Source: Pleodorina starrii (lineage: Eukaryota > Chlorophyta > Chlorophyceae > Chlamydomonadales > Volvocaceae). Taken from it: a stretch of DNA of 64,000 nucleotides. The stretch covers positions 1,674,001 through 1,738,000 of the forward strand of contig BRXU01000007.1 in the NCBI GenBank assembly GCA_030267565.1. Reading direction: 5' to 3'. The translations under genes were made by a program, and so were the position numbers. This document shows positions 22,021 through 32,814 of the stretch, piece after piece; the stretch's first letter is position 1; each line of letters starts with the position of its first letter. The notes under the pieces were generated by a model that was not told where the DNA came from, ran no database searches, and was given only the letters and a program-made list of their open reading frames with translations.

Positions 22021-24436
22021 CCGCGCCGCGGATGGTCAGGTCCACCTGAAGAGACACCGGACGAGGGTATGGTCTGGCGGCGGCGGCGGCAGTGGCAACG
22101 TCCTGGGACAGCCGCCGCCGCTGCGGCCGCGGGCGGCCATGCCGCCAGGCGTCAGTGATGACCCATGGGTCATCGACGCCATTCTGCCCGTCGCCGGTGG
22201 TGTCCCCAGCGTCCGCCTCCGCGGTGCCGCTGCTGCGCTGCGCTGCGACTCCGTATACGGGCCTCCGCAGCTCGCCTGGACCACTGAGCAGCCTGCCGCC
22301 GCCGCCGCCGCCGCGGCTACTGCTGCTGCCACTGCCTCTGAGACCGCGGGTTTGGGAACCAGCCGCGAGTGCTACAGCTGCGGCTGCTGCCCCTGTCGAC
22401 AGTTGCCTTGCCCGGGCCGTGCTGTCGCCCGGCGACGGGCTCGGCGGCGGGGCCATGGAGACGTTTGCCGACAGCTCAATCACGTAACCGTTGCAACCGT
22501 CAGCGCGTCGGTTGATAAGATCCAGGGCGTCGTACCATTCGGTTTGGGAGGCAACGGTCACGGTGCAGATTCCTGACATGCCGCACACCTGAGGCGGCGC
22601 ACGCCGGGCGTTGGGAGTGGTCGGGTGGCAAGGGAGGTCAGAATACGGCGAGGCTTCTTCAGGGAAGCGCTGGGCCCCTGGATGTAGCACGGAACCGGCT
22701 AACCGAGGGGTGAACATGGGCTGGCGCCTGCATTCCCAGCCCGGCAGCGTGTGAATAACGATACGACCAGGCGCATGCCCGCAGTGAATCCTCTAGGAAC
22801 TTTCGGCTTCAATGGACTTGTGTCCGGCGTGCCTGACTGTCGTGCCTTTTACATATGCCGTATGCCGTACACTCTGCGATAGAAATGCCGTACCTCGTTG
22901 CAGGAGATGACCACGTCCCGAAGCTCCAGCTGCGGCAGCCGGACGCTGCTGACCATGATTTCCCGCGCAACCTTCAGCTGCGCGCGTGGAAAGCACAAAC
23001 AGAAAAAAATAAGGTAGCAACAGATTCGGGTTTCTAGAGCTACAGTCATCAAGAGACGCGCCAATAAGAGAGCCACGCGGACACTAAAGGGAAAGAGCCT
23101 TCCTTAAACGAGCATCGAACAGAAAATATTCTGTCTTAAGGCATGAGGTGAAGCAAGACATGCCTGGCGCGGCCTCCCGTGTGCGCCCCACCGCGCCCCA
23201 CCGCACCGCACCTGGCTCATGTTGACGCCCGGCGGTTGCGGCCGCTGCCCCGCCGCCCCGAACATCCTGTCCGCCACTCCGCAGTCCGTCAGCACCACCC
23301 GGCAGCCCACCAGCCGCAGAAGCGAGCCGGCCGACAGAGAAAAGGAGTCCAGAGACAGCGACCACAGCACGCCGCTGGTGACATCAGTGCTGGCACCGCC
23401 GCCGGCGCCGCCGCCGGGCGCGAGCGGGCTGCCGTCATCGCTGCTGCTGGCACTGTCACTGCTTGTCCTGCTGCTGTTGGCGTTGCCGCTGGTATTAGAA
23501 GAAGCTGTGAATGACGCAATGACGTTCACCACTCGCAGGAACTGGAGCGTCAGTGTCGCATCTGCGGACAGTGGGAGGCAGTTGGGGGCACCAGAGGCGC
23601 CAAGCGGCCTTGCTGTTCAGGCGGCCCGCCAAGCCAGCCAGTAGCCCGCCCATCGCGCGACACGTTGATGGTTGGGGAATGTACGAGGCAGGCACTTTTG
23701 TACGACACGGTGACATTGCCGTACTAGCCCGTGCAGGTTTGGTCTGGAGGTGCGCGGAACGCAGCGCGCCCATGCACTATCGATACAGCTTGGAGTGCGT
23801 AAACGGCACACGGCAAAGCGTGTCCCGCATATTGTGCAAGGGAGGGTACAAGTGGAGGCATACGTGGAGGCAGGTAAGTACCCGGTCCATACATGTAGAA
23901 AAGGAGATGCAGCTTTTGTCGGAGCTTCCGAACTGGAGCGGACCGGGACTTGCTCACCCCCTCCCCAAAACACACTCCTACACACACGCACACATATACA
24001 CACATGGACAGATCGTCCGCAAGTCGCCTGCCATGTGCCGTCTAATCTCCTGCCACTTACTCGCTGCCAGCACCAAGGCGCCTGGTCGGGAGCCGAGGTA
24101 CAGCCCGGGTAGCGGCTGGGCATCGGCAGCGGGCCCGCTGATGAGCGTGTCGTTGAGGAGCTGCAGCTGCGCCCCCGTGAGGTTGGCGGCCGTGTCGCCG
24201 GTCAACAGTACAAGGTCGGAGTGGTTTAATCCTGAGACGCTATTGAGGGCCTTGAATTCGGGTCCGGACTGTACTCGACGCGAGTCCCATTCGTCCCACA
24301 GTCGGCTGCAGGGAGAGGGGCATGGCTGGGCCACAGCCGCAGCGCCAACTGGCTGCCAGTAGTACGGAGCATGTTGACTAATGAGGGAAAGAGAAAGCTG
24401 TAAGAGGAGTAGTTTTTGAAGCTTAAAGGCGCGCAT
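7124..24436 (-). CDS. Receptor-like protein kinase paralogue B (complete, very large)
   Basis: Fifteen exons join in phase: 24436-24061, 23561-23212, 22977-22894, 22588-21822, 21525-21342, 21089-20118, 19601-19517, 19041-17507, 17028-15759, 15418-15072, 14931-14854, 14554-14465, 14221-14170, 12871-12854, 12777-7124. The sum is 11,862 nt, or 3,953 aa. Order of parts: signal peptide (MRAFKLQKLLLLQLSLSLIS), an ectodomain of about 900 residues with many N-glycosylation sequons, a transmembrane helix at about 960-983 followed by QDRR, a low-complexity linker, a kinase domain at about 1855-2155, and a low-complexity tail of about 1,800 residues. Kinase motifs: GSGAFGTVYK (P-loop), VAVK lysine, HGDLNPAN (HGD instead of HRD), ADFG, TAPE, DVFSYGVVLWE, RPTF. 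All catalytic positions except the RD arginine are present, so activity is likely. It resembles the expanded TKL-type kinases of volvocine algae. The ligand and substrate are unknown. Start choice: the ATG directly before the hydrophobic segment. Confidence 0.85.
12854..12871 (-). other. 18-nt micro-exon of kinase paralogue B
   Basis: It is flanked by an acceptor (CTCACAG) and a donor (GTGCTCAC). It supplies V-L-R-P-S-K plus one base between TAPE and the LTHAGNLTRFADVF exon. Without it the reading frame and the conserved spacing after the APE motif fail. If instead the frame is read straight through toward 12853, the APE-to-subdomain-IX spacing becomes abnormal. Confidence 0.75.
12958..13431. 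mobile_element. MITE-like element with about 65-bp terminal inverted repeats
   Basis: The left end (12958-13022) and the right end (13367-13431) are imperfect inverted copies sharing the core GAAAACAAACTTCCTTTT and GGCTGAAT. The interior is AT-richer than its surroundings and has no coding capacity. It lies in the 1.3-kb intron of kinase paralogue B that splits the activation segment. I see no clear target-site duplication, so the transposase family is unassigned. Confidence 0.75.
13549..13940. repeat. 196-bp tandem duplication
   Basis: Copy 1 is 13549-13744 and copy 2 is 13745-13940, differing at only a few positions. Each copy contains the perfect inverted repeat GTACTATTT / AAATAGTAC around a CGGA loop. 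The duplication lies in the same kinase intron as the MITE-like element, about 120 bp from its right end. Confidence 0.93.
18090..18176 (-). repeat. 24-bp coding repeat (8-residue unit) in kinase paralogue B
   Basis: Nearly four copies encode S-G-T-[VM]-P-[YH]-C-A in the cytoplasmic juxtamembrane linker. Copies differ by single bases, and the unit length keeps the frame. This suggests a length-variable protein minisatellite with regularly spaced cysteines. Confidence 0.9.
21279..21342. repeat. (CCCA)n microsatellite in a kinase intron
   Basis: A tetranucleotide tract interrupted by a few variants runs up to the donor of the 21525-21342 exon of kinase paralogue B. Confidence 0.9.
21791..21810 (+). 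repeat. Short interstitial telomere-like tract (TTTAGGG, nearly three units)
   Basis: The tract reads TTTAGGG TTTAGGG TTTAGG and lies inside an intron of kinase paralogue B, 12 bases from a splice donor. Plant-type telomeres use this heptamer. Three units can arise by chance or by break repair, so no telomeric function is implied. Confidence 0.7.
23208..23355 (-). repeat. 148-bp block identical to 4414-4561 (copy 2 of 2)
   Basis: This is the end of exon 2 of kinase paralogue B with its donor. It matches the paralogue A copy at every base while flanking coding sequence differs. The encoded ectodomain segment (ending in GVNMSQ) is the same in both proteins. Confidence 0.9.
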
Positions 24437-26087
24437 CGGGCCGTCGCGTGCTGCGAGTCGCAGCTCGCATTCCCAGCTGCTGTGCCTTGCTGCAGGAGTG
24501 GCACTGTCCACGACACGACGCTAGGACTGGTGCGAAGCACAGGTTTGATTATGTCAGCTGAAGATGTTGCTGACTAGGAATTCCGATACCCCTGCCAACG
24601 CGCGGGGCATCCTCCAGCCAAGCGCCGAGCTGCGCCCCATTTGTCGGCCGCCAGGAATTTTAGGTGAGGCTTCAGCACAATGTATTGCTGCTACTATGTT
24701 TGTCTCGGTACGAGATAGCCAACCTCCATCTCAAGCGTTTTGCCCAGTTATACGTACAGTGGCGAGCGCCTTGGCCGTTTCCAGTCCACGAACAAATGTA
24801 GTGGTGAACGAATACAACGAAAATTAGCCGAAAACCTTATGCCTTCGATGGCAGAAACGCGGAATGATTCCTTACAATCGACCAACGCATCTTTATTCCG
24901 TTAATACGGTGCGTCCTAACGGCGGCATCATGCCAGCGGCGCTGCTCTGCAGCCGGAACTTTGTTCACTTGTAGCAAATAATTGCAATGTAGTGACAGTT
25001 TTGTTAGCGTCATTTGTTAGGGAGCGATAAAGAATGTGCTCATGTGCGCATCCCTCTTCACGTTTTTTCAAGACGCTCAATAACTGTCATATAGGACAGT
25101 TATTATGTTTTGGCATTATAAGTAGTTACACAGTATTAGAAATAAGGATAACCGCTCCTCTTATTTGTAGTCTCACAGGGGCATGGCTTTAGTCACGACT
25201 CATCAAATTCTCTAGTAGTCTAGTTCAGCCCGAATTCCCTCTGCAAGCCTTAGAAGGCCTCTGGTAGAGCAGGAACTGCTGTAATGCGTGTGCTGAGAAG
25301 CGGGAGCTGGCGTTTCGCTTCCACGACCATATTTTGGGTACCGTATTGCACAGAATGTGGAGCTTCCTCACACAGCTTGGCAGCTAAATATACTGTGCTT
25401 GTAAGGGTGTTTGTAAGGGAAGTCGGTGCAGCCTTCGCCTCTTGATCAGGGAAATTCGGATTCGATGGTGAACGATACCGCCACCCTAGTCGGGTACGTT
25501 GGTGGTGAGTTGGCTGCAGGCCGCGCCCGCAACTTCGAATGTTACGGCAACGAACGCGCGCGAGCAGGAGCGCGCTGACCCCATAACACGCCTAGCGCGC
25601 GGCTTCCACCGCCCGAAGGTATGGGACAGACCTGGACAGAAGTCCCTGCAGCGCGGCTGTCAGGTGGTGCAGCAGCGCCGCGTAGCTGCGCAGGATGTGG
25701 GTGCGTTGCATGTAGATGGTCATGATAGTGTGAATCGCCATCAGCGTGTACGCCTCCAATCAATCGGCATCTTTATATGCGGCTACAGTACAGTACCGAG
25801 CACGGGCTGCATGGCAAAAGCCTGAATTGACTTCAGTGCGTTTCAGTGTGCGTCTGGCGGCAAACAATTATACGCAATATACCTCTATGCTGCAGACAGT
25901 CGTTCTGATCTCACTTCGAAAGCTGTCGAGCAAACCGTCTCGCGGCAGTTTCGAACGGCACTAGCCCGCAGCGCGCCCTGCGCTGGGCACCACATGACGG
26001 CGCCGACAATTCTGACATGTCCGTGCTAGACACATCATCACGGTCACATAACCATTCAGGGATGAAGACACATGGCACGACAGTAAT
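24437..26087. other. Intergenic region, partly AT-rich
   Basis: This lies between the start of kinase paralogue B and the poly(A) signal of the FKBP gene. 24.8-25.45 kb is clearly AT-richer than the rest of the window and without open frames. 25079-25104 is a perfect 10-bp inverted repeat (AATAACTGTC) with a 6-base loop. On the minus strand 25750-25630 could be an isolated exon (it contains TIYMQRTHILRSYAALLHHL, then a GTCTGT donor), but I recognise no family and find no partner exon. Confidence 0.5.
25079..25104. repeat. Perfect 10-bp inverted repeat (hairpin)
   Basis: AATAACTGTC and its complement GACAGTTATT flank ATATAG. It lies in AT-rich intergenic DNA with no gene ending nearby, so its role is unknown. 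Confidence 0.7.
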
Positions 26088-26092
26088 TTACA
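26088..26092 (-). terminator. Putative poly(A) signal TGTAA of the FKBP gene
   Basis: The minus strand reads TGTAA 346 bases after the FKBP stop codon, a typical algal 3' UTR length. Confidence 0.6.
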
Positions 26093-26437
26093 AAATTTGG
26101 TGCAGCCGACGTACAGCTGACAGCACCTTGGCCCCACCGCAACGCCGAAAAAAAGCATCGCCGAGCGCGGCGCGCCATTTCCCTGACCCGCCTTGCACCC
26201 AACTCTCCGATCAGCAGCAACAGGGTCCCCTTTGCAGGCTTCAACTTGTGAGGCGTCCGAAACTTCAAAAAGCCAAAAAGCCTGGCAAGAAACCTCGAGT
26301 CCCGCGCAGTCCACGGCCGTGTTCACGGCCACCACGCACTCCGCCTCCGCCGCTGGGCCGCCCGGTCCCTGTGCTAGCGCCTCGGGGCCTGCCCCTGGAG
26401 CGCCGCCATGGCTCCCCTGGAGCGCTCAGTCCATCAT

Positions 26438-28266
26438 CTACTTGCGCGGCAGCAGCTCCACATCGAACTCCAGCGTCGCATTCGGGGGGATGACGCCGCC
26501 GGCGCCACGAGCCCTGATTGATTATTGGTTCGCCACCATCACACACAGAGAGGATCAAGAGTCAGGTCCAAGTCCCAGTGTTAGAGCGGCTGGGCGGACA
26601 ACCACTCGTCAACCAGAAACGCAGACGGGCTGAATGACAGCCAAGCCGTCCTGCGCCTCAGGGAGGCCACGGCCCGCACGGCCCAGGCGGCCGAACCAGG
26701 AACCCACCCAGCCTGCCACCCACCCAGCCACCCACCCGTAGCCCAGGTTAGACGGGATGACCAGCAGGCGCTTGCCGCCCTCCTTCATGGGCGGAATATC
26801 CTGCGGGGCAGACACCCACCCAAGGACCCAAGGACCGTGTCTCAACACCGGAGGCAGCCCCCGGAGGCACCGGCCGCAATCAGTGTACGATCAATGTTCT
26901 GCAGGCTGGTCAGGGAGCATCAAGCCCCCAAATTAATGGCTGCAGTGAATTCGACCTCGGCAGCATCAGCCACGTCACCCAGGGGCGCGGCCCTCCGTAG
27001 CGGTGATCAGGGCAGGCACAGTAAGGGGCACGCGGGCCCCGTGCGGTCAGTGTCTGCTGCGCCGGTGCCTGGCCCTGCGCCCGCGCCGCTGTCGTACCTC
27101 GGCGCCCAGGATGCCCATGTCCCAGCCCTTGATGACCTGGCCCACGCCGATCTGCGGGCGCCAGCGCCAGGGAGGGACGCCGATCGGCGGGAAACCAACC
27201 GGGAATATTTGGGAATATAATGTCCGTCGAGGGACCGTGGAACCACGTGATTTAACACGTGCGTCACGACGCGATGTTGAACATCGCGCATCGCCAGCCG
27301 GCATGCGCCAGCCCCGGTGGTTCTATTACAGTGTAGGGTGGGCTGGTTTTAGTGTGGAAGCGGGCGACCCGCGGGGTTATCCACGTATAGGCCGGAGCCC
27401 GTGAACGGTAACGTATCAGAAGAATCCTTCCGCGGGGGGAAAGGGCGGGGAAAGGGGGAAAGGGGGAAGCGCGACGCACCTGGAAAGACAGGGGCTGGCG
27501 GCGGTTGTACGACGAATCGAATACGGTGCCGTTGGTTAGCCGCCCGGTGTAGTGGCACCTGCGGGCAGCGCGTCACCGTCGCCGCAGAACTGGATACAGG
27601 TTGCAGAAGTTCGCTATCGTGCTGTGCTGATGCGGCGGGGCTGCAGGAAGCTGCACTCGTTGCTGCGTACTTTGCAGCATTGCGGTTCGCTCAGTAGGGC
27701 ATAGTACGGATGTACAGTAGGGCGTCATGAGGTTCCGGCCACTAAAGCCGCCGATGATGCAGAAGCGGCCGGGCGCAGCAGTGACGTACACAACCCCTAC
27801 TCAGGCTGACCGTCTTGCGTCTCTATGAGCCAACTACCCCAACCTGTCGCGATCTCTCTCGCGCCCTCAAGCACATGACAGAACGGCTGCAAATTGCGCC
27901 CGCGCCGAAACCACGCCGTCAACGGAGAGGGCCGCTGGCAACCGCAGTCAACCGGGGCCCCAAAGCTCAGCGGCGTTCAGCTTTGCCCTGCTGAGCTCAC
28001 TTGATCGTGGAGCCCTTGACGGGCGACGGACCGGTTCCCTCCTGGACATCCTTCCACTTGAGGCCGCTAGCGCTCTCGTTCAGCTCCCCAGCATCGGCTG
28101 CCACGGCGGGGAAGGAGGACATGGCGGGCAGGGTTGCGGCGGCCGCGATCAAAAGCTCCCTGCGACCAAGCCCTCCCTGCGGCTCTTCGGCCTGCTGAGA
28201 AGACTGAGACCTGCCTGACGCGCGGACGGTGGTCCGCAGGAGGCGAGCCGGTGCTGCCCGATGCGC
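26438..28266 (-). CDS. FKBP-type peptidyl-prolyl cis-trans isomerase, thylakoid-lumen type (first exon not located)
   Basis: Exons 28266-28001, 27558-27480, 27151-27098, 26800-26736 and 26513-26438 join in phase to 179 residues and a stop. The first visible exon carries a transit-like Arg/Ser-rich stretch, then GRRELLIAAAATLPA and AVAADAG. That is a twin-arginine lumen signal followed by an A-x-A cleavage site. The FKBP fold follows: CHYTGRLTNGTVFDSS, IGVGQVIKGWDMGILG, RLLVIPSNLGYG, GGVIPPNATLEFDVELL. The catalytic-pocket residues (Tyr, FD, VI, Trp, Tyr, Phe) are visible. The frame has no ATG upstream, but a strong acceptor (CCTGCCCGCAG) precedes 28266, so an upstream exon must supply the start. 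Role: prolyl isomerisation and folding of lumen proteins. This is an FKBP of the plant FKB16/17-like lumenal group; the exact member is not resolved. Confidence 0.88.
27376..27432 (+). repeat. Dispersed short repeat, copy A (FKBP intron)
   Basis: It shares GAGCCCGTGAACGGTAACG, then ATCAGAA and ATCCTTCC, with copy C at 63460-63520, and CCACGTATAGGCC with copy B at 61519-61560 (inverted). Confidence 0.8.
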
Positions 28267-29666
28267 CTGCGGGCAGGGCAGGGCATCGCAATGCCGAAAC
28301 AGTTTGGGAGCGATCAGCAAGTTCCATTGATATTCATAAATCAGTAAAACGAAATGGGCATAAAAGGCCGTCGAGAACTAGGATAACATCGGCAAGCGGA
28401 TCGTGTGGCGAGGTAATTGCCGCACCTTTGTGGCCGCCAAGCGGCAGGAGCTCAGGCGGGACTGCATCGCAAGCGCCATCATGTTTGTATACTCGAACGT
28501 CCTAACTGGGTTGTGCGGAATGTTGTCCTTGCTGTGAGTGTTTTAAGGAGTGCGTGTGACGCGATGGCGTTTCGCCGTACGGACGACGGATGATAGACGA
28601 TTGCGGAATGGTAACGGTTGCCTCAATATATTACCGTTCAAATCTGGTTTAAAAAGGTATCGAAATGCGGCTGCTGTCGGGCGAAGAAGTCGATATCGGA
28701 TGACACAGCTGAAAAGCTTCCGCGAGCTCGTTCCGGCACCGGCGTTGTGCGCCGCATGCACGTTTGTTGGAGGCACATTTGCACACCTGCGGTTACATCA
28801 TCCAGATAATCGAAGCCACCTGCCGGCTCGCCGGGCCTGGTAACACGGCCTTGTTATACACGGCCCTGAAAATCATACCACCGCCGTGAACCCGTGATCA
28901 CGCACAATGCACGCGGCTATCACGCCAACCCCGGACTCTGGTTCATACCGTCAACGCAGACCAGAATCTCGGAACTCAGTCTCGCGAACCGGTCCGATGC
29001 AGGGCTCGCGCCTCGACGCGCATGCACCTCATGCACCCGAGTGCGCTTTCCCCCAACACCAGGTGGAGAGTTGCAGAGCATCGCACCCGAACATCGGAAA
29101 TCATATGGAAAAAACCTGGAAAACCAAAACCATGCGCGGATAAAAGGCCGCTCCCCATAGATTACGGTACGAGTCAGAGCGTGCGTCCGCGGATCACCGG
29201 GCGCTACGGCTGGCCGGTGTGCTGCGCGCATCCGGGAGCCCCTTCAGGCCAAGCGTAAGGCGAACGGTATGTAACGAAACGCGGTCTGCGTCTGCTTCCA
29301 CACTGGCTTGACCCGCCTGTATCAACACACTCGCACTCGCCTGCTCCTGCCTGCTTTCGTCGCTCATTCACGCGCATGACTCGATCAGTGCACCCAGCGC
29401 GCGCCCCCCGGCGGAAAAGCGCCGCTTGCATTCAGGGCGCCTGGGCATATCATCAGGTCACCATAAAAACCAAACCAAACCAAAACCTCAAAACCAACCT
29501 CCTGACGCGAGCACGGCACCACCCCGTATGCGGTACCTGCTAGACCAGAAGGACTCGACTCGCCTAGCGGCCACGGCAAGGCTGTATGTATTATGGCCGC
29601 GCAGGTACCAGGACAACCCTGGCCACGCTCCCAACACGGCCGCCACGGTGGTCACGGCTCTCTAAC
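28267..29666. other. Region between FKBP and SDR genes
   Basis: It probably holds the missing first exon and promoter of the FKBP gene (minus) and the 3' UTR of the SDR gene (minus). A minus-strand TGTAA at 28793-28797 could end the SDR transcript. No coding exon could be assigned with confidence. One minus-strand open stretch near 28770-28640 starting MCLQQTCMRRTTPVPERARG has transit-peptide-like composition and could be the missing FKBP exon, but its donor is not clear. Confidence 0.4.
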
Positions 29667-32600
29667 CTACCAGGGCAGCACCGTCCCGTTGCGGTGCCAA
29701 AAGGTGCCCGACGTCTCCATCGACAGCTGCTGCTCCATGATCTCCACCAGGTCTGCGGCGCTCTGCTCCGGATCAATCACGCCGTCCATGCCTGCACACA
29801 GCCAGGCAGCCAGTCAGTCAGCCAGTCAGCCAGTCAGTCAGACAGACTTACAGACGGACAGACAGACCAAAGCACAGGGGTTGGGCATCTGGGGATCTAG
29901 CTGGGGATCTAGCTGGGGATCTAGCTGGGGATCTAGAGAGGGCCCCGTGCCGCAGCAGCAACAACAAGGACCCGTCGAAAGCGTGATTTGGGACGTTGCG
30001 GTGCGAAGGAATGCACGTTGGAGACACGGTGTATGGTGCGTGTGCGCGGGGGAAAGGCGACAACCCTTCTCCCGGGGGTCCTCGAGTCGTACTGCTGCCG
30101 CCGCAGTACAGCTGCCGTACCGTACCGTGGTACTTCTTGGTCATATCCGTCGCCACGAAACCGGGATGCAGGATGCCCACCTGAATGAATGAGTGGGCAC
30201 ATTGCGGTACAAGACGGGGACGAGACGGTCAGGGAAAGAATCGTGCTAGGAACGCGGGGGTTGGGCGTCCCGCTCCGTGATCGCACTATGATCGCCCTGT
30301 GATCACAATATGTAGCTTAATCCGTGACGGCTGCAGCCCCTCACGCTCCTCACCGCCACTCCCCCGGCCTTCAGATCCACCGCCAGGTTCGTGCCCAGCA
30401 TGTTGACCGCGGCCTTGCTCATGCGGTAGCCGTACTGTACGACACCGAGGGATCGCCAACACGGGACGGGGCTGGGGAAGCGGTGCTCACGTTACAGCGA
30501 TGGACGGTACCCGCTCGTTGCGGAAGGAGGGATTAATTAAGAACGTTGCCCGTGGCGCGGGCCTGAGGATGAAGCGGCAGGGCGGGGGCGGCTTGTTTTC
30601 GGCCAGCGGTGTGGCCCTCCACGCTTCGCATTCCAATCCAGGAGAAGGGCATTGCACTGCATTCTATTCCCGCCGGGCGGGGCCGCGGCGTGCCGGGCCG
30701 TCGGGGCCTTTGCCTTTCCGCGGATGATGCCGCTCCGCCCCGCCGTCCCACCATCGACCGCGTCGCCCGCCCACCCAAAGCACCGATGCGCATTGCAATG
30801 CGAAACACATGCCGTACCAGGGCTGGGTTGTTGCGTTGGCTGCAGCCACGCACAGCGAGCGCGTTGTGGGGATAGGGTGTGTGTGAGAGTGTGTGACTGT
30901 GTGTGTGCGTGTGAATGGCGCTGCGTGTGGCGAGGAGGTCGTGCGTCGATCGTGCGTCGCGGGGCAAGCGCGGCCCTCCGCCACCTGCTGTACATGTGCG
31001 CTGCCCGAGTGTGCATCCTACCGAGGACTTGGCGTCGGGGCGGTCAGCGGGTATCGCGCCGCCGCGCAGCCTCTACGCGCAGCCACCCACGGCAGGGACA
31101 ACGGAAGGCAGCGAACGCCGAAATGAACAACGACCCATGGGTCAACGGCGGCGATCCAGCCTCCGGGGTCCAGCCTTTGAAGTACTGTTACCCACCCAGT
31201 GCGCCACCCGGCTGAACGGTTGTACGGCACCAACACCACATGGATACTGGATTTGTTTTTCCGGGCACGAATTACGACCCCGGAAAGTAACGTATGCATG
31301 CGGCCACGCATACACACACACACGCACGCGCGCGCGATGCCCTCACCCAACGGAACGGAACGCACGCACACGATCCGCGCAATGCATCAGCTGGCGCTGG
31401 CGCTTTCCCCCATGAAGAAGAGGTGGAGTGGAAACACGGCCAAAGGCGGTGCCCTCAGCCCGCAGAAGCCCGAAACCCCGGGCGGGCACGGCGGCCCTTG
31501 CTGTACTTACGTCGCCGCCGCTTCCGTTGTCGGCAATGGAGCCCATGCGGGAGGTGATGATGGCGATCTGCGGCGGGCGCGTGAGCCGAAAGGACGGAGG
31601 GGCGGGGGATTGCACAAGAGGAGTGGTCGGCCCGAGCAGAAGTGCCGCATCGCCGGTAACAGCTGCCGTACTGCCGTACCTTGGATCCCTGTCCGATGCT
31701 GTCCTTGACCGCCAGGTAGGTCCGGAGGGGCCCCAGCGTGTTCACCTCGAACTGTGAGGAAGAGCAAGGCAGCAGGCGAACAGCAGCATGCAGGGTACTT
31801 CGCGGACAGCAGCATGCAGGGTACTTCCCCGCGCCAGCCAGTGCAGCAGAGCGCAGACGGATGGTGGGGCGCAGGGTGCGGTAGGTTTCGACCGCCCCCG
31901 AGCGCCGCGCTAGCTGGGGATCCATCGCAGCGGGGGAGCGGCCCTTGCCCCTGCCGAGAGCCCACCCCCCACGCGGAAACACGTCGTGCTTTGGGGCGTG
32001 TCCTGCGAGACAGGCCGTGGCTCCGACCCGAGTGGCGCGCTCGATGCCGCCCATTTTCAATCTGCAATGGCCGCGTAAACCGACAGAAACCACCTTTCCC
32101 AGCGCCAGTTGGCGCCTATCCAATGCCACCCTTCCCTGCCCGAATGGCACTGCAGGCCACCCTCCTCACACCCGCGCCACACCCGAGACGGTGCACCCAG
32201 CACCATCCATGCTTCGACGCAGCGTGCATTTCGGGGGCCGACCGGATTGCGGTGGTGTACTGTGCGCGGGCCCGGTCTCTCCCACACGGACCTGTTCCCG
32301 CAGCTTTGCGATGTCCAGGTCAGCGAGCGTGTCCTCTATCAGCACACCCGCGTTGCAGACCAGCAAGTCCACCTTGCGGCTACCCAGCGAGGCGGCCAGG
32401 GGGGCGCAGCCGCCGTCGCGACCCACGTCCACCCCTTGAGGTGTATAAAGGGCAGTGCAGAAGGCAGAAGAAGGCATCACGGCAAAGCGGCATGTGAACG
32501 GGACGCCTCGCGCTGTCGCGAAATCGATCCGCGGCAGTTGGTAGTAGAATAAGTACATGCAGATCCTACGCTTTGCTATCGCACCTTCGACAACCTGCAC

Positions 32601-32814
32601 GCCTAGCGCATCAAGCTCCTTGCTAGTGATGCGGCAGGAAGCGATGACCTGGTAGCCCTTTGACTTGAGCTTTGCGCAAAGCTGCACGTTATCAGGGTCC
32701 GTTTGTAAGAATGCGGCCACTTGCGACAGTCCCAGTGAAAGCCCGATGTGCGATCAGCCTTACTGAAAGTCCGATGCCGCGATTTGCGCCGGTGACCACG
32801 GAAATTGGGGCCAT
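29667..32814 (-). CDS. Short-chain dehydrogenase/reductase (NAD(P)-binding Rossmann fold)
   Basis: Exons: 32814 to 32585 (with a problem, see below), 32434-32292, 31751-31680, 31567-31511, 30434-30354, 30180-30126, 29791-29667. From 32585 onward all phases agree. Motifs in order: VVTGANRGIG (cofactor glycine motif), LLVCNAG, FEVNTLG, IITSRMGSIADN (catalytic Ser region), YGYRMSK (YxxxK catalytic pair), ILHPGFVATDM, and the C-terminus NGTVLPW. It fits the classical SDR subgroup that includes sniffer/C-factor-like reductases. The substrate cannot be read from the sequence. Oddity: between VVTGANRGIGLS and VAAFLQTDPDNVQL the frame is broken by a 28-base offset between two near-identical stretches (32772-32764 and 32744-32736). 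The AG at the possible acceptor does not restore phase. It may be an allele-level lesion, an assembly error or an unusual intron. Confidence 0.82.
29884..29935. repeat. 13-bp tandem repeat (GGGGATCTAGCT core), four units
   Basis: It lies in the last intron of the SDR gene. Units are almost identical and end at GATCTAGAGAG. Confidence 0.9.
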
